A stretch of DNA of 64,000 nucleotides, from contig NZ_LMDW01000001.1 of assembly GCF_001425205.1 (NCBI RefSeq), forward strand, positions 435,928 through 499,927. The letters run 5' to 3'. Both the position numbers and the translations under genes were made by a program. Positions 18,480-28,133 of the stretch are shown in pieces. Position 1 is the first letter of the stretch. Each line of letters begins with the position of its first letter. This DNA comes from Variovorax sp. Root411. Its GTDB lineage: Bacteria; Pseudomonadota; Gammaproteobacteria; Burkholderiales; Burkholderiaceae_C. The notes below the pieces were generated by a model. The model saw only the letters and a program-made list of their open reading frames with translations, did not search any database and was not told where the DNA came from.

Positions 18480-19688
18480 ATGAAAAACAGCAAGAACCTC
18501 GCCTTCTACATCATCGGCATCATCGCCGTGCTCGCGCTGCCCCTGCTGCTGCAGATGCAGGGCAACGCCTGGGTGCGCATCGCCGACATCGCATTGCTCT
18601 ACGTGATGCTGGCACTGGGCCTGAACATCGTGGTCGGCTATGCCGGCCTGCTCGACCTGGGCTACGTGGCCTTCTTCGCGATCGGGGCCTACCTGTACGC
18701 GCTGATGGGCTCGTCGCACCTGACCGAAACCTTCCCGTGGTTCGCGCAGATGTTTCCAAACGGGCTGCACACCTCGCTGCTGATCGTGATTCCGCTGGCC
18801 CTTGCGGTGGCCGGTTGCCTGGGCGTGCTGCTCGGTGCCCCCACGCTCAAGCTGCGCGGCGACTACCTCGCCATCGTCACGCTCGGCTTCGGCGAAATCA
18901 TCCGCGTGTTCCTGAACAACCTCGACCAGCCGGTGAACATCACCAACGGTCCGAAGGGCATCACCGCCATCGACTCCATCAAGTTCTGGGGCCTCGACCT
19001 CGGCAAGGCATGGAAGTTCGACGGCTTCTCGATCTCCTCGGTCTCGCTGTACTACTACCTGTTCCTGGCGCTGGTGATCGCCACGATCATCATTTCGCAC
19101 CGCCTGCAGACTTCGCGCGTCGGCCGCGCCTGGATGGCCATCCGCGAAGACGAGATCGCGGCCAAGGCAATGGGCATCAACACCCGCAACATGAAGCTGC
19201 TGGCCTTCGGCATGGGCGCCAGCTTCGGTGGCGTGTCGGGCGCCATGTTCGCGGCCTTCCAGGGCTTCGTGTCGCCCGAGTCCTTCAGCCTGATGGAGTC
19301 GGTGATGATCGTCGCGATGGTGGTGCTCGGCGGCATCGGGCACCTGCCCGGCGTCGTCCTCGGTGCCGTGCTGCTGGCCGCGCTGCCCGAAGTGCTGCGC
19401 TATGTCGCCGGCCCGCTGCAGTCGTTGACCGACGGCCGCCTCGATGCTTCCATCCTGCGCCAGCTGTTCATCGCGTTGGCCATGATCATCATCATGCTGG
19501 TGCGTCCGCGCGGCCTCTGGCCCTCGCCGGAACACGGCAAGACGCTGGCCAAGAAGGGCGGAGTGCCCGTCGACCCGGCCCACGCGGCCGTGGCCCCCGG
19601 ATCGCTGCAAACGCATGCGCCGGGCATCGATACGCCCGCCGATGAATTGCCGGGTGCGGCTTCGCGTCCCATGTCGATCAATCCCTGA
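18480..19688 (+). CDS. livM: Branched-chain amino-acid ABC transporter permease LivM type
   Basis: A 402-residue inner-membrane permease. Hydrophobic helices fill residues 8-330. A-L-G-L-N-I-V-V-G-Y-A-G-L-L-D-L-G-Y and A-M-G-I-N-T-R-N-M-K-L-L-A-F are the typical LivM segments, and G-G-I-G-H-L-P-G near residue 285 is the coupling loop. The last 55 residues are hydrophilic and Pro/Ala-rich, a tail longer than the minimal protein. It begins 10 bases after livH. Confidence 0.9.
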   Translation: MKNSKNLAFYIIGIIAVLALPLLLQMQGNAWVRIADIALLYVMLALGLNIVVGYAGLLDLGYVAFFAIGAYLYALMGSSHLTETFPWFAQMFPNGLHTSLLIVIPLALAVAGCLGVLLGAPTLKLRGDYLAIVTLGFGEIIRVFLNNLDQPVNITNGPKGITAIDSIKFWGLDLGKAWKFDGFSISSVSLYYYLFLALVIATIIISHRLQTSRVGRAWMAIREDEIAAKAMGINTRNMKLLAFGMGASFGGVSGAMFAAFQGFVSPESFSLMESVMIVAMVVLGGIGHLPGVVLGAVLLAALPEVLRYVAGPLQSLTDGRLDASILRQLFIALAMIIIMLVRPRGLWPSPEHGKTLAKKGGVPVDPAHAAVAPGSLQTHAPGIDTPADELPGAASRPMSINP

Positions 19689-19708
19689 ACGCCGAAGGAA
19701 AAATCAAC

Positions 19709-20482
19709 ATGACGACAGACACCATCCTCGACGTCCGCGGTATTTCCAAACGCTTTGGCGGGCTGCAAGCCTTGTCCGACGTGGGCATCACCATCAAGCG
19801 CGGCCAGGTCTACGGCCTGATCGGCCCCAACGGCGCTGGCAAGACCACCTTCTTCAACGTGATCACCGGGCTGTACACGCCCGACAGCGGCACCTTCGAG
19901 CTCGCCGGCAAGCCCTACCAGCCGACGGCCGTGCACGAAGTGGCCAAGGCCGGCATTGCGCGCACCTTCCAGAACATCCGCCTCTTCGCCGAAATGACGG
20001 CGCTGGAGAACGTGATGGTCGGGCGCCACATCCGCACCCATTCGGGTGTGTTCGGCGCCATCCTGCGCACCGGCAGCTTCAAGGCCGAGGAAAAGACCAT
20101 TGCCGACCGCGCGCACGAGTTGCTCGACTACGTCGGCATCGGCAAGTTTGCCGACTACAAGGCGCGCACGCTGTCGTACGGCGACCAGCGCCGCCTGGAA
20201 ATCGCGCGCGCACTGGCCACCGACCCGCAGCTCATCGCGCTGGACGAGCCCGCCGCCGGCATGAACCTGACCGAGAAGGTCGCGCTGCGCGAGCTGATTG
20301 ACCGCATTCGCCGCGACAACCGCACCATCCTGATCATCGAACACGACGTCAAGCTCATCATGGGCCTGTGCGACCGGGTCACCGTGCTGGACTACGGCAA
20401 GCAGATTGCCGAAGGCACCCCGATGGACGTGCAGAAGAACGAGAAGGTGATCGAGGCCTACCTCGGCACCGGAGGCCACTGA
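19709..20482 (+). CDS. livG: ABC transporter ATP-binding protein LivG type
   Basis: A 257-residue ATPase with Walker A G-P-N-G-A-G-K-T-T, signature L-S-Y-G-D-Q-R-R-L-E and Walker B L-I-A-L-D-E-P-A-A-G-M-N. The LSYGDQ signature and N-L-T-E after the Walker B are characteristic of LivG. It energises the LivHM permease. It follows livM by 20 bases and ends one base before livF. Confidence 0.92.
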   Translation: MTTDTILDVRGISKRFGGLQALSDVGITIKRGQVYGLIGPNGAGKTTFFNVITGLYTPDSGTFELAGKPYQPTAVHEVAKAGIARTFQNIRLFAEMTALENVMVGRHIRTHSGVFGAILRTGSFKAEEKTIADRAHELLDYVGIGKFADYKARTLSYGDQRRLEIARALATDPQLIALDEPAAGMNLTEKVALRELIDRIRRDNRTILIIEHDVKLIMGLCDRVTVLDYGKQIAEGTPMDVQKNEKVIEAYLGTGGH

Positions 20483-20483
20483 C

Positions 20484-21260
<777 letters not shown>

Positions 21261-21269
21261 GCAAGCCTC

Positions 21270-21728
21270 CTACCCCATTGCCGCCGCCGCAGCCTTGATG
21301 GCCTCGCGGATGCGGCCGTAGGTGCCGCAGCGGCACACGTTCTCGATGGCGTCGATGTCGGCGTCCGTCGGGTTGCGCGTGCGGCGCAGCAGGTCCACCG
21401 CCGCCATGATCTGCCCCGGCTGGCAGAAGCCGCATTGAGGCACGTCGAGGTTCATCCAGGCCTGCTGCACCGGGTGCAGCGTGTTGCCGTTGGCCAGGCC
21501 CTCGATGGTCGTCACCTGGCGGCCGCGCACGTCGGACACGCGCACCGAGCAGGTCGTCACGGCCTTGCCGTCGACGTGGCAGGTGCAGGCCTTGCACACG
21601 TTGATGCCGCAGCCGTACTTCGGGCCGGTGATGCCGAGCTTGTCACGCAGCACCCACAGCAGCGCCAGGTCGTCTGGCGCCTCGACGTCCACGTTCTGGC
21701 CGTTCACCTTGAAAGATTGCACAGGCAT
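21270..21728 (-). CDS. (2Fe-2S) subunit of molybdenum hydroxylase (IorA-like)
   Basis: A 152-residue electron-transfer subunit. The N-terminal plant-type cluster has Cys40, Cys45, Cys48 and Cys60 (C-G-I-N-V-C-K-A-C); the helical C-terminal cluster has Cys99, Cys102, Cys132 and Cys134 (C-G-F-C-Q and C-R-C-G). This is the two-cluster small subunit of the xanthine-oxidase superfamily, closest in style to isoquinoline 1-oxidoreductase alpha. It lies 11 bases downstream of the large-subunit gene. Electrons would pass from the molybdenum site to a membrane acceptor. Confidence 0.92.
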   Translation of the reverse strand: MPVQSFKVNGQNVDVEAPDDLALLWVLRDKLGITGPKYGCGINVCKACTCHVDGKAVTTCSVRVSDVRGRQVTTIEGLANGNTLHPVQQAWMNLDVPQCGFCQPGQIMAAVDLLRRTRNPTDADIDAIENVCRCGTYGRIREAIKAAAAAMG

Positions 21729-21739
21729 GGCGGGTCTCC

Positions 21740-23935
21740 TCAGGCGGGGATCGGAACGTTGACGGGCGTGGGCAGCTTGCCCGGCGGGATCGGCGTGAAG
21801 TCGACCGGGAAGTTCAGCGGGAAGCTGCGCGGCTTGATGCCGGTGGCGCGCCCATAGGCGTTGGCAATGGCGCCCGAGCTCGCCGACAGGCCGACCTCGC
21901 CCAGCCCGCCGATGGCCTCGCCGTTGGCCGGCAGGATGATGACCTTCACGTCCTTCGGGTAGTGCTTCATGCGCGAGAAGTGGTACTGCGAGTAGCTGCC
22001 TTCCAGCGGCAGGCCGTTCTGGATGTGCAGCCCCGCCGACAGCACCAGCGCGATCGATTCGCACAGGCCGCCCTGCAGCTGCGCCTCGATGCCCGAGGGG
22101 TTGATCGGCGTGCCCACGTCGATCGCGATCGTGGCGCGCACCACCTTCGCGGCCGACGGCACGCGCGCGTCGATCTCGACGATGCAGGCCGTGAACGACT
22201 TCGTCTCCTGGTGCACGCCCACGCCCTGCGCAAAGCCCGCCGGCATCGCCTTGCCCCACTGCGCGGCTTCCGCCACCGCCTTGAGCACCGCGCGGGCGCG
22301 CGGCAGGCGCAGGTACTCGAGCCGGAAGGCGACCGGGTCCTTGCCCGCGGCGCGGGCCATCTCGTCGACCAGGATCTCTTCCACCAGCCGCGCGGGCTGG
22401 ATGTGCACCGAGCGGTACGAGCAGGTGTTCATGTCCATCGGCACCGGCGTCAGCAGCTTGGTCGTGACGCCGAAGTTGTAGGGCGAGGTCACCATGGTCT
22501 TGAACATCACCTGCTCGATCGCGAAGTTGCCCACCGTCTGCGGGAAGGCATTGGGCAGTGCGATGGCGGCGGCCTCGAGCATGTTGCCGAAGCCGTGGCG
22601 CGTGTCCAGCCGCACGCTGGCGATGCGCTGCTCGAAGGCGATGACCTGGCCCAGCAGCATCGTGGCGCGTGCCTTCTGGTAGATCGGCGGGCGGATGCGC
22701 GTGTGGCGCATGTCGTCGGTGCGGTGGTACATCAGGCGACAGGGGCGCCCCAGCGCCTTCGACACCTGGATCGCCTGCAGCACCGGGTCCCAGAACAGGC
22801 GCCGCCCGAACGAGCCGCCCGAGGGCACCACATGCACGACAACCTTGTTCAGCGGCAGGCCCAACTCGGCGGCCACTGCCTGCTGGGTGACGATGGGGCT
22901 CTGCAGCCCGGCCCAAATTTCGGCGCGATCCGCTCGCACGTCCGCAATCGCACATTCGACTTCCATCGGGCAGTGCGCGGCCGGCGCGAACTCGAACTCG
23001 GCCTCGACCGTCAGCGCGCCCAGCGGCGGCAGCGCAAAAGGCAGCAGCGACGACTTCAGCTTGCTCATGATGGTGGCGTTCGACTCGCCGTCGAGCGGGC
23101 CGGCGCCCCAGGTCACGTCGAGCGCGTTCACCGCGGCCCAGGCCTGGCCGAAGGTTTCGGCCATCACCGCCACGCCCGGCGGCGTCGGCGTGATGCCGTT
23201 CGTGGCGGGAATCGGCACCACGCCGATCACGCCCGGCATGCCCATCACCGTGTTCAGGTTGTTGATGCCGACGAACTTGCCGTTGATGGTCGGCGGGCGC
23301 CGCACCATCGTCGGCTTGGCGCCGGGCACCGCCTGGTCGAGCGTGAACTTCTTGCGCCCGGTGACGATGTCGAGTGCGTCGAGCCGCGTCACGCGCTGGC
23401 CGACCACCGAGGGCGTCGAGCCCGAGAGCAGGCCGCCGAGGCCGCCCAGCATCGGCATGCCGGCGTGCATCGAACGCACGCTCGACGAGCCGCCGGTGAG
23501 CTGGTTCCAGATCAGCTCGGGGCTGGCGTCGGCCGACGTGACTTCGATGGCGCTCAGCGGCAGGCGCATCTTGTCCGCCAGCATCATCGCGGTCGCCGTG
23601 GCGATGCCCTGGCCGACTTCGAGGCGCGGCAGCGCCAGGCGCACGCGGCCGTCGCCGGTGTTCGTCACCTTCACCAACGGCATGGTCGGCAGCGACGTCA
23701 GCGTGACCGCGTCGCCGATGTCGATCAGGTCGGTGGTGTCGGGCGGGGTCATCGGCAGCAGCGCGGCCACAGCGGAAGCGGGCGCCGTGAGGGCACCGAG
23801 CCCCGCGATGCCGGCCGCCGCCGATGCCAGCGGTGCGGCCGTGGCGTAGCCCAGCACGTCGCGCCGGCGCAGGCCGTGCGCGTCTCCACCGTCCGGTCCG
23901 CGCGCGGGGCGCGGGTCCTTGTTCGAACGCTTCAT
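21740..23935 (-). CDS. Molybdopterin-binding subunit of aldehyde/isoquinoline oxidoreductase (IorB-like)
   Basis: A 731-residue large subunit. The N-terminal L-R-R-R-D-V-L-G-Y-A followed by an Ala/Gly-rich hydrophobic stretch is a Tat-type signal, so the complex is probably exported folded. Further on, V-V-P-S-G-G-S-F-G-R-R near residue 380 and G-E-A-I-G-G-L-G-E near the C-terminus (with the likely catalytic Glu) are molybdenum-site motifs. It uses water to hydroxylate an aldehyde or N-heterocycle. The two-subunit form without an FAD subunit matches IorAB. It is divergent from a Crp/Fnr regulator. Confidence 0.88.
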   Translation of the reverse strand: MKRSNKDPRPARGPDGGDAHGLRRRDVLGYATAAPLASAAAGIAGLGALTAPASAVAALLPMTPPDTTDLIDIGDAVTLTSLPTMPLVKVTNTGDGRVRLALPRLEVGQGIATATAMMLADKMRLPLSAIEVTSADASPELIWNQLTGGSSSVRSMHAGMPMLGGLGGLLSGSTPSVVGQRVTRLDALDIVTGRKKFTLDQAVPGAKPTMVRRPPTINGKFVGINNLNTVMGMPGVIGVVPIPATNGITPTPPGVAVMAETFGQAWAAVNALDVTWGAGPLDGESNATIMSKLKSSLLPFALPPLGALTVEAEFEFAPAAHCPMEVECAIADVRADRAEIWAGLQSPIVTQQAVAAELGLPLNKVVVHVVPSGGSFGRRLFWDPVLQAIQVSKALGRPCRLMYHRTDDMRHTRIRPPIYQKARATMLLGQVIAFEQRIASVRLDTRHGFGNMLEAAAIALPNAFPQTVGNFAIEQVMFKTMVTSPYNFGVTTKLLTPVPMDMNTCSYRSVHIQPARLVEEILVDEMARAAGKDPVAFRLEYLRLPRARAVLKAVAEAAQWGKAMPAGFAQGVGVHQETKSFTACIVEIDARVPSAAKVVRATIAIDVGTPINPSGIEAQLQGGLCESIALVLSAGLHIQNGLPLEGSYSQYHFSRMKHYPKDVKVIILPANGEAIGGLGEVGLSASSGAIANAYGRATGIKPRSFPLNFPVDFTPIPPGKLPTPVNVPIPA

Positions 23936-23994
23936 CGTTGTCTCCTTGTTGTTTGGCGAACGCGGATGACTGTGGCACCATCGCCGCGCCGAAG

Positions 23995-24012
23995 ATGTCG
24001 TTGCAACGACAT
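23995..24012. promoter_or_regulatory. Perfect 18-bp palindrome, candidate Crp/Fnr operator
   Basis: ATGTCGTTGCAACGACAT is a perfect palindrome between the divergent molybdenum hydroxylase (start 23935) and Crp/Fnr regulator (start 24092). TGTCG-N6-CGACA has the two-fold geometry bound by Crp/Fnr dimers, so it is a strong candidate site for the adjacent regulator. Confidence 0.6.
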
Positions 24013-24091
24013 TTCTTACGGTCCCCCGCCGACCGGCGCCTGCGACGGATCGGCCGATGCGATGTCACGAGGGACGACAGCAGGAGGCGCG

Positions 24092-24868
24092 ATGTCGAAC
24101 GCGTTGGAGAACATGCTTCGCGAGAGCTTGTGGGCGCGCGCGCTCACGGACGACGAACTCGACCACGTCGTCCAGGAGTCGCACGAGCGCGTGGTCCCGG
24201 CCGGCGGCTTCGTCGTGCGGCGCGGCGAACCCGCCGATCATTGGATCGGCGTGATGGATGGCCTGCTGAAGATGTCGGTGTCGCTGCCCGACGGGCGCGT
24301 CTCCACCTTCACCGGCGTGACCGCTGGAGGCTGGAGCGGCGAAGGCTCGCTGCTCACCCCCGGACGCTGGCGCTACGACGGCGTGGCGCTGCGGCCCACG
24401 CGCGTGGCTTGCGTGCCGCGGCGCAGCTTCGAGCGGCTGATGTCCACCAGCATCGACTTCAATCGGTTTCTGTTGTTACACATCAATGCGCGACTGAGCC
24501 TGTTCATCGGCCTCATGGAATTCGATCGGCTGCTCGGCCCCGACGCGCGCGTGGCGCGCTGCCTGGCCAGCCTGTTCGACCCCATCCTCTATCCGCGTGC
24601 CACCCGCTTCGTGCGGCTGAGCCAGGACGAGATCGGCCTGCTGTCGGCGGTGTCGCGCCAGCGTGCCAACCGCGCGCTGCATGCGCTGCAGCGCGACGGC
24701 CTGTTGCGTATCGAACATGGCGGCGTGGAAGTGCTCGACCTCGCAGGCCTGCGCACGTACCAGAGCGGGGCGGCCGAAGCGGCGGCGGCCGTGGCTGCGG
24801 CCACCGACACGCAGGCCGTAGCGCCCCTGCACGACCTCGTCAGTCCACCTTCGCCCCGGTGGCCTTGA
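24092..24868 (+). CDS. Crp/Fnr-family transcriptional regulator
   Basis: A 258-residue regulator starting at the ATG at 24092, with CAGGAGG eight bases upstream. The N-terminal sensor domain (about 15-130) includes V-V-P-A-G-G-F-V-V-R-R-G-E-P-A-D-H-W; the C-terminal winged helix (about 165-225) includes L-S-Q-D-E-I-G-L-L-S-A-V-S-R-Q-R-A-N-R-A-L. A 30-residue Ala-rich tail follows. It is divergent from the molybdenum hydroxylase genes with an 18-bp palindrome between, so it probably controls them and itself. Its 3' end overlaps the convergent Bug gene by 29 bases. Confidence 0.88.
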   Translation: MSNALENMLRESLWARALTDDELDHVVQESHERVVPAGGFVVRRGEPADHWIGVMDGLLKMSVSLPDGRVSTFTGVTAGGWSGEGSLLTPGRWRYDGVALRPTRVACVPRRSFERLMSTSIDFNRFLLLHINARLSLFIGLMEFDRLLGPDARVARCLASLFDPILYPRATRFVRLSQDEIGLLSAVSRQRANRALHALQRDGLLRIEHGGVEVLDLAGLRTYQSGAAEAAAAVAAATDTQAVAPLHDLVSPPSPRWP

Positions 24869-25820
24869 CCACCTGCTCGTACTTGGCGAGTTCGCTCTTC
24901 ATGAAGCTGCCGAACTGCTCGGACGAATTGCCGACCGGCTCGGCCAGCATCGAGGCGAAACGGGTCTTCGTTTCCGGCGCATTCAGCGCGGCGACGAAGG
25001 CCTGGTTCAGCTTCACGACCACCTCGTGCGGCGTGCCGGCCGGCGCGACCAGGCCCCACCACGTGTCGATCGAGAAGCCCTTGAGCGTGTCGGCAATGGG
25101 CGGCACGTCGGGCAGCGCGTTGCTGCGCTGCAGGGTCGTCACCGCAATGGCCTTCAGCTTGCCCGAACGGATGTTCGGCGCCGCGGTGGCGAGGTTGTCG
25201 AAGTTGAAGTCGACCTGCCCCGAGATCAGCGCCAGCTGCGCCGGGCTGCCGCCGTTGTACGGAATGTGCAGCGCGAAGATGCCCGCTTCCTTCTTGAACA
25301 GCTCGCCCGCGAGATGGCCGGCGCTGCCGTTGCCGCCGCTGCCGTAGTTGAGCTTGGCCGGGTTGGCCTTGGCGTAGCGGATCAGGTCGGCCACGCTGTT
25401 GATGTTCAGGCGCTTGGCCGTATCGGCGTTCATCACCAGCACGTTGGGTACGCGGACCATCTGCGTGATCGGCGCGAAGTCGGTCGCGGCGTTGAACGGG
25501 ATCTTGCTGTAGAGCCAAGGGTTCACCGCGTTGGTGGCGGTGGCCGCGATGCCGATCGTCAGGCCGTCGGCGGGCGCCTTCGCCACGATGTCGGCACCGA
25601 TGTTGCCGCCCGCTCCGGGCTTGTTGTCGATGATGACCGGGCCCAGCGTGTCCTTGACGCGCTCGGCCAGGATGCGCGCGGTGTTGTCGATCGGGCCGCC
25701 TGCCGCGTAGGGCACGACGAGGCGGATGGGGCGCTGCTGTTGCTGCGCCATTGCCTGGCTGGTGCCCAGCAGGGCGGTGGCGCTGGCGAGCAGGGTGAGA
25801 AGGAAGTGTCTCGTCTTCAT
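24840..25820 (-). CDS. Bug-family periplasmic solute receptor (TctC-like)
   Basis: A 326-residue receptor with a signal peptide cleaved near A-M-A-Q (residue 25). I-R-L-V-V-P-Y-A-A-G-G-P-I-D-N-T-A-R is the ligand-loop region and I-I-D-N-K-P-G-A-G-G-N-I-G-A-D the second conserved segment of Bug (tripartite tricarboxylate transporter) receptors. These bind carboxylates or aromatic acids in the periplasm. No TctA/TctB membrane genes are nearby, which is usual for Bug orphans. It is followed upstream by a ferredoxin-type reductase gene 18 bases away, suggesting one operon. Confidence 0.9.
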   Translation of the reverse strand: MKTRHFLLTLLASATALLGTSQAMAQQQQRPIRLVVPYAAGGPIDNTARILAERVKDTLGPVIIDNKPGAGGNIGADIVAKAPADGLTIGIAATATNAVNPWLYSKIPFNAATDFAPITQMVRVPNVLVMNADTAKRLNINSVADLIRYAKANPAKLNYGSGGNGSAGHLAGELFKKEAGIFALHIPYNGGSPAQLALISGQVDFNFDNLATAAPNIRSGKLKAIAVTTLQRSNALPDVPPIADTLKGFSIDTWWGLVAPAGTPHEVVVKLNQAFVAALNAPETKTRFASMLAEPVGNSSEQFGSFMKSELAKYEQVVKATGAKVD

Positions 25821-25838
25821 TGTCTTTTTTGGGTTGTC

Positions 25839-26903
25839 TCAGGGAAGGGCCTTGTCGGCCTCTGTGGTGAATGCGTCGGCAAAAAATTCCTCTTCGGGCA
25901 GGCCCGCCAGCGCCACGTAATCGCGCTTGGCCGAGTCGACCACGATGGGCGCACCGCAGGCATAGACCTGGTGGCCCGACAGGTCGGCGAAGTCTTCCAG
26001 CACGGCTTGGTGGACGAAGCCGGTGCGGCCGGTCCAGTTGTCTTCGGGCGTGGCGTTGGAAATGACGGGCACGTAGCGCAGGCTCGGCATCTGCGCCATC
26101 TCCTCGCGCACCCAGGCGTCCATGTACAGGTCCTCGGGCCGGCGCCCGCCCCAGTAGAGCGTGGCGGGCCGCTCGATGCCCTTGAATTTCATGTGCTCGA
26201 GCAGCGCCTTGATCGGCGCGAAGCCCGTGCCCGAGGCCAGCAGGATCATCGGCTTGGCGGAATCCTCGCGCAGGAAGAAGCTGCCGAAGGGGCCCTCGAT
26301 GCGCAGGATTTCCTTTTCCTTCATCGTGCCGAACACATGGTCGGTGAACTTGCCGCCGGGCAGGTGGCGCAGGTGCAGTTCGATGCCCGTGCCGGGCTGG
26401 CCCAGCGTGTGCGGCGCATTGGCCATCGAGTAGCTGCGGCGTGCGCCATCGCGCAGGATGAACTCCACGTACTGGCCGGCGTAGAACTGCAGCGGCTCGC
26501 CGGCCGGCAACTGCAGGCGCACCATCATCACGTCGTGCGACAGGCGCGCGAGGCCTTGCACCCGTACCGGCATCTTGCGGATCGGCAGGGCGCCGGCCTC
26601 CGTGACCTGTCGCGACTCGAGCACCACGTCGCTCCGGGCGTGCGCACAGCAGGTCAGCACGTAGCCGGCGAGCTGTTCCTCGGCGCTCAGGGCCTTGCTC
26701 TGATGGGGCCCCAGGGTGACCTCTCCCGACAGCTTCTTGCACTTGCACGAGCCGCAGGCGCCGTCCTTGCAGCCATAGGGGAGGCCGATGCCCTGTCGGA
26801 TGCCCGCCGCGAGGATGGTCTCGTCGCCATGGACCACGAAATGGCGTCCGCTAGGTTCGACGTGGATGGAAAAGCCCGCTTCGTGCGGCGCTGTAGCAGT
26901 CAT
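25839..26903 (-). CDS. Ferredoxin-NAD(P)H reductase-type oxygenase reductase (2Fe-2S, FAD, NAD)
   Basis: A 354-residue electron-transfer protein. The N-terminal plant-type 2Fe-2S domain has Cys45, Cys50, Cys53 and Cys85. The flavin domain has R-R-S-Y-S-M-A-N (R-x-Y-S), and the nucleotide domain A-S-G-T-G-F-A-P-I-K-A-L. This order matches the proteins often named CDP-6-deoxy-3,4-glucoseen reductase and the reductases of aromatic-ring oxygenases. Its true partner is unknown. It is upstream of the Bug gene and its start faces the epimerase-like gene. Confidence 0.85.
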   Translation of the reverse strand: MTATAPHEAGFSIHVEPSGRHFVVHGDETILAAGIRQGIGLPYGCKDGACGSCKCKKLSGEVTLGPHQSKALSAEEQLAGYVLTCCAHARSDVVLESRQVTEAGALPIRKMPVRVQGLARLSHDVMMVRLQLPAGEPLQFYAGQYVEFILRDGARRSYSMANAPHTLGQPGTGIELHLRHLPGGKFTDHVFGTMKEKEILRIEGPFGSFFLREDSAKPMILLASGTGFAPIKALLEHMKFKGIERPATLYWGGRRPEDLYMDAWVREEMAQMPSLRYVPVISNATPEDNWTGRTGFVHQAVLEDFADLSGHQVYACGAPIVVDSAKRDYVALAGLPEEEFFADAFTTEADKALP

Positions 26904-26979
26904 CGGTATTCTTCGAGGTGAACTCTTCGCGGGCCGTACGAAGCCCGGTGAGCAACTGAATTGGGACAGGAACAGGATT

Positions 26980-27921
26980 TTGCCTTCAATCAATAGCCCC
27001 TCCGGCGCTCTGCCAGCGCGGTTCCGGCGCGAGCGCCTGCTGATCGTCGGATGCGGCGACGTCGGCCAGCGCGTGTCGCGCGATCTGCGCGGCCGCATGC
27101 AACTGGTGGCACTCACTTCGTCCGCCGACCGCGTGGGCGCTCTGCGCGCAGCCGGCATCCGGCCGCTGGTGGGCAATCTGGACGACGCCGCTACCCTGCG
27201 CCGGCTGGCGGGCATCGCCACGCGGGTGCTGCATCTGGCGCCGCCCGCCCGCGACGCCGGCGCCGCCTGGTGGCGCGACCAGCGCACCACCCAGCTGGTG
27301 CGGGCATTGCGCCTGCGGTCGTTGCCTTCGGCTTTCGTCTACGGTTCGACCAGCGGCGTGTACGGCGATTGCGGCGGCGCCCGCGTCGACGAAACCCGCG
27401 GCGTGCGGCCCGACACACCGCGCTCCCATCGTCGCGTAGACGCCGAGCGCGCCGTGCGCTGGCTGGGCCGCAGCGCCGGTGTGCGCGCCAGCATCCTGCG
27501 CATTCCGGGCATCTACGCCCCCGACCGCGAAAACGGCACCCCGCGCGGCCGCCTGCAGCGCGGCACGCCCGTGCTGCGGCGCGAGGACGACGTCTACACG
27601 AGCCACATCCATGCCGACGACCTCGCGCGCGCCTGCGTGGCGGCCCTGTTCCGCGGCAAGCCGCAGCGCATCGTGCATGCCTCGGACGACACCGAACTGC
27701 GCATGGGCGACTACGTCGACCTGGCCGCCGACCTCTATGGCATGCCCCGCCCGCCACGCGTGGCCCGCGGCGAGGCCGAGCGGCAATTGCCGCTGCAATT
27801 GCTGAGTTTCATGGGGGAATCGCGCCGGCTGGACAACAAGCGGCTCAAGCGCGAACTGCGGGTGCGGCTGGCGCATCCGACGGTGCACACGGGCCTGCGC
27901 GAAACGACCGGATCGGCATAA
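26980..27921 (+). CDS. NAD(P)-dependent epimerase/dehydratase-like protein
   Basis: A 313-residue Rossmann protein: L-L-I-V-G-C-G-D-V-G-Q-R near residue 20 is the dinucleotide loop and F-V-Y-G-S-T-S-G-V-Y-G-D the region that in epimerases holds Ser/Tyr. The start is taken as the TTG at 26980 with GGAACAGG upstream; the frame stays open further up but that part overlaps the opposing reductase gene. The substrate is unknown; the family spans sugar-nucleotide enzymes and NAD-binding repair proteins. It is followed by a palindromic repeat. Confidence 0.7.
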   Translation: MPSINSPSGALPARFRRERLLIVGCGDVGQRVSRDLRGRMQLVALTSSADRVGALRAAGIRPLVGNLDDAATLRRLAGIATRVLHLAPPARDAGAAWWRDQRTTQLVRALRLRSLPSAFVYGSTSGVYGDCGGARVDETRGVRPDTPRSHRRVDAERAVRWLGRSAGVRASILRIPGIYAPDRENGTPRGRLQRGTPVLRREDDVYTSHIHADDLARACVAALFRGKPQRIVHASDDTELRMGDYVDLAADLYGMPRPPRVARGEAERQLPLQLLSFMGESRRLDNKRLKRELRVRLAHPTVHTGLRETTGSA

Positions 27922-27934
27922 GAGGGGAAGGCCC

Positions 27935-27990
27935 CTTCAGGGAACACCGAGGAGCCGGCTCTGCCGGGCCTCAGGTGTTTCCCCCGCCAA
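27935..27990. repeat. Palindromic intergenic repeat, inverted copy
   Basis: The sequence folds as GGGAA-CACC-GAGG ... CCTC-A-GGTG-TTTCCC with an inner GGC/GCC. Its reverse complement shares the core AACACC ... GCCCGGCA-AGCCGG ... GGTGTT with the repeats at 35572-35653 and 41331-41414. It lies 13 bases after the stop of the epimerase-like gene. It may act as a terminator or mRNA end. Confidence 0.6.
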
Positions 27991-28133
27991 AGTGCGAGCG
28001 CTTGGACCGCGTGCCGGGCGTTGCCTTCGCCACGAACACCTCCCGCAGAGCGTCATTCGCGCGCGTTTGCCAGCCTGGGCCGGCGGCCTTCAGCGCTTCC
28101 AGAACGACCGCATCCAGTCGCTACCATCGCACT

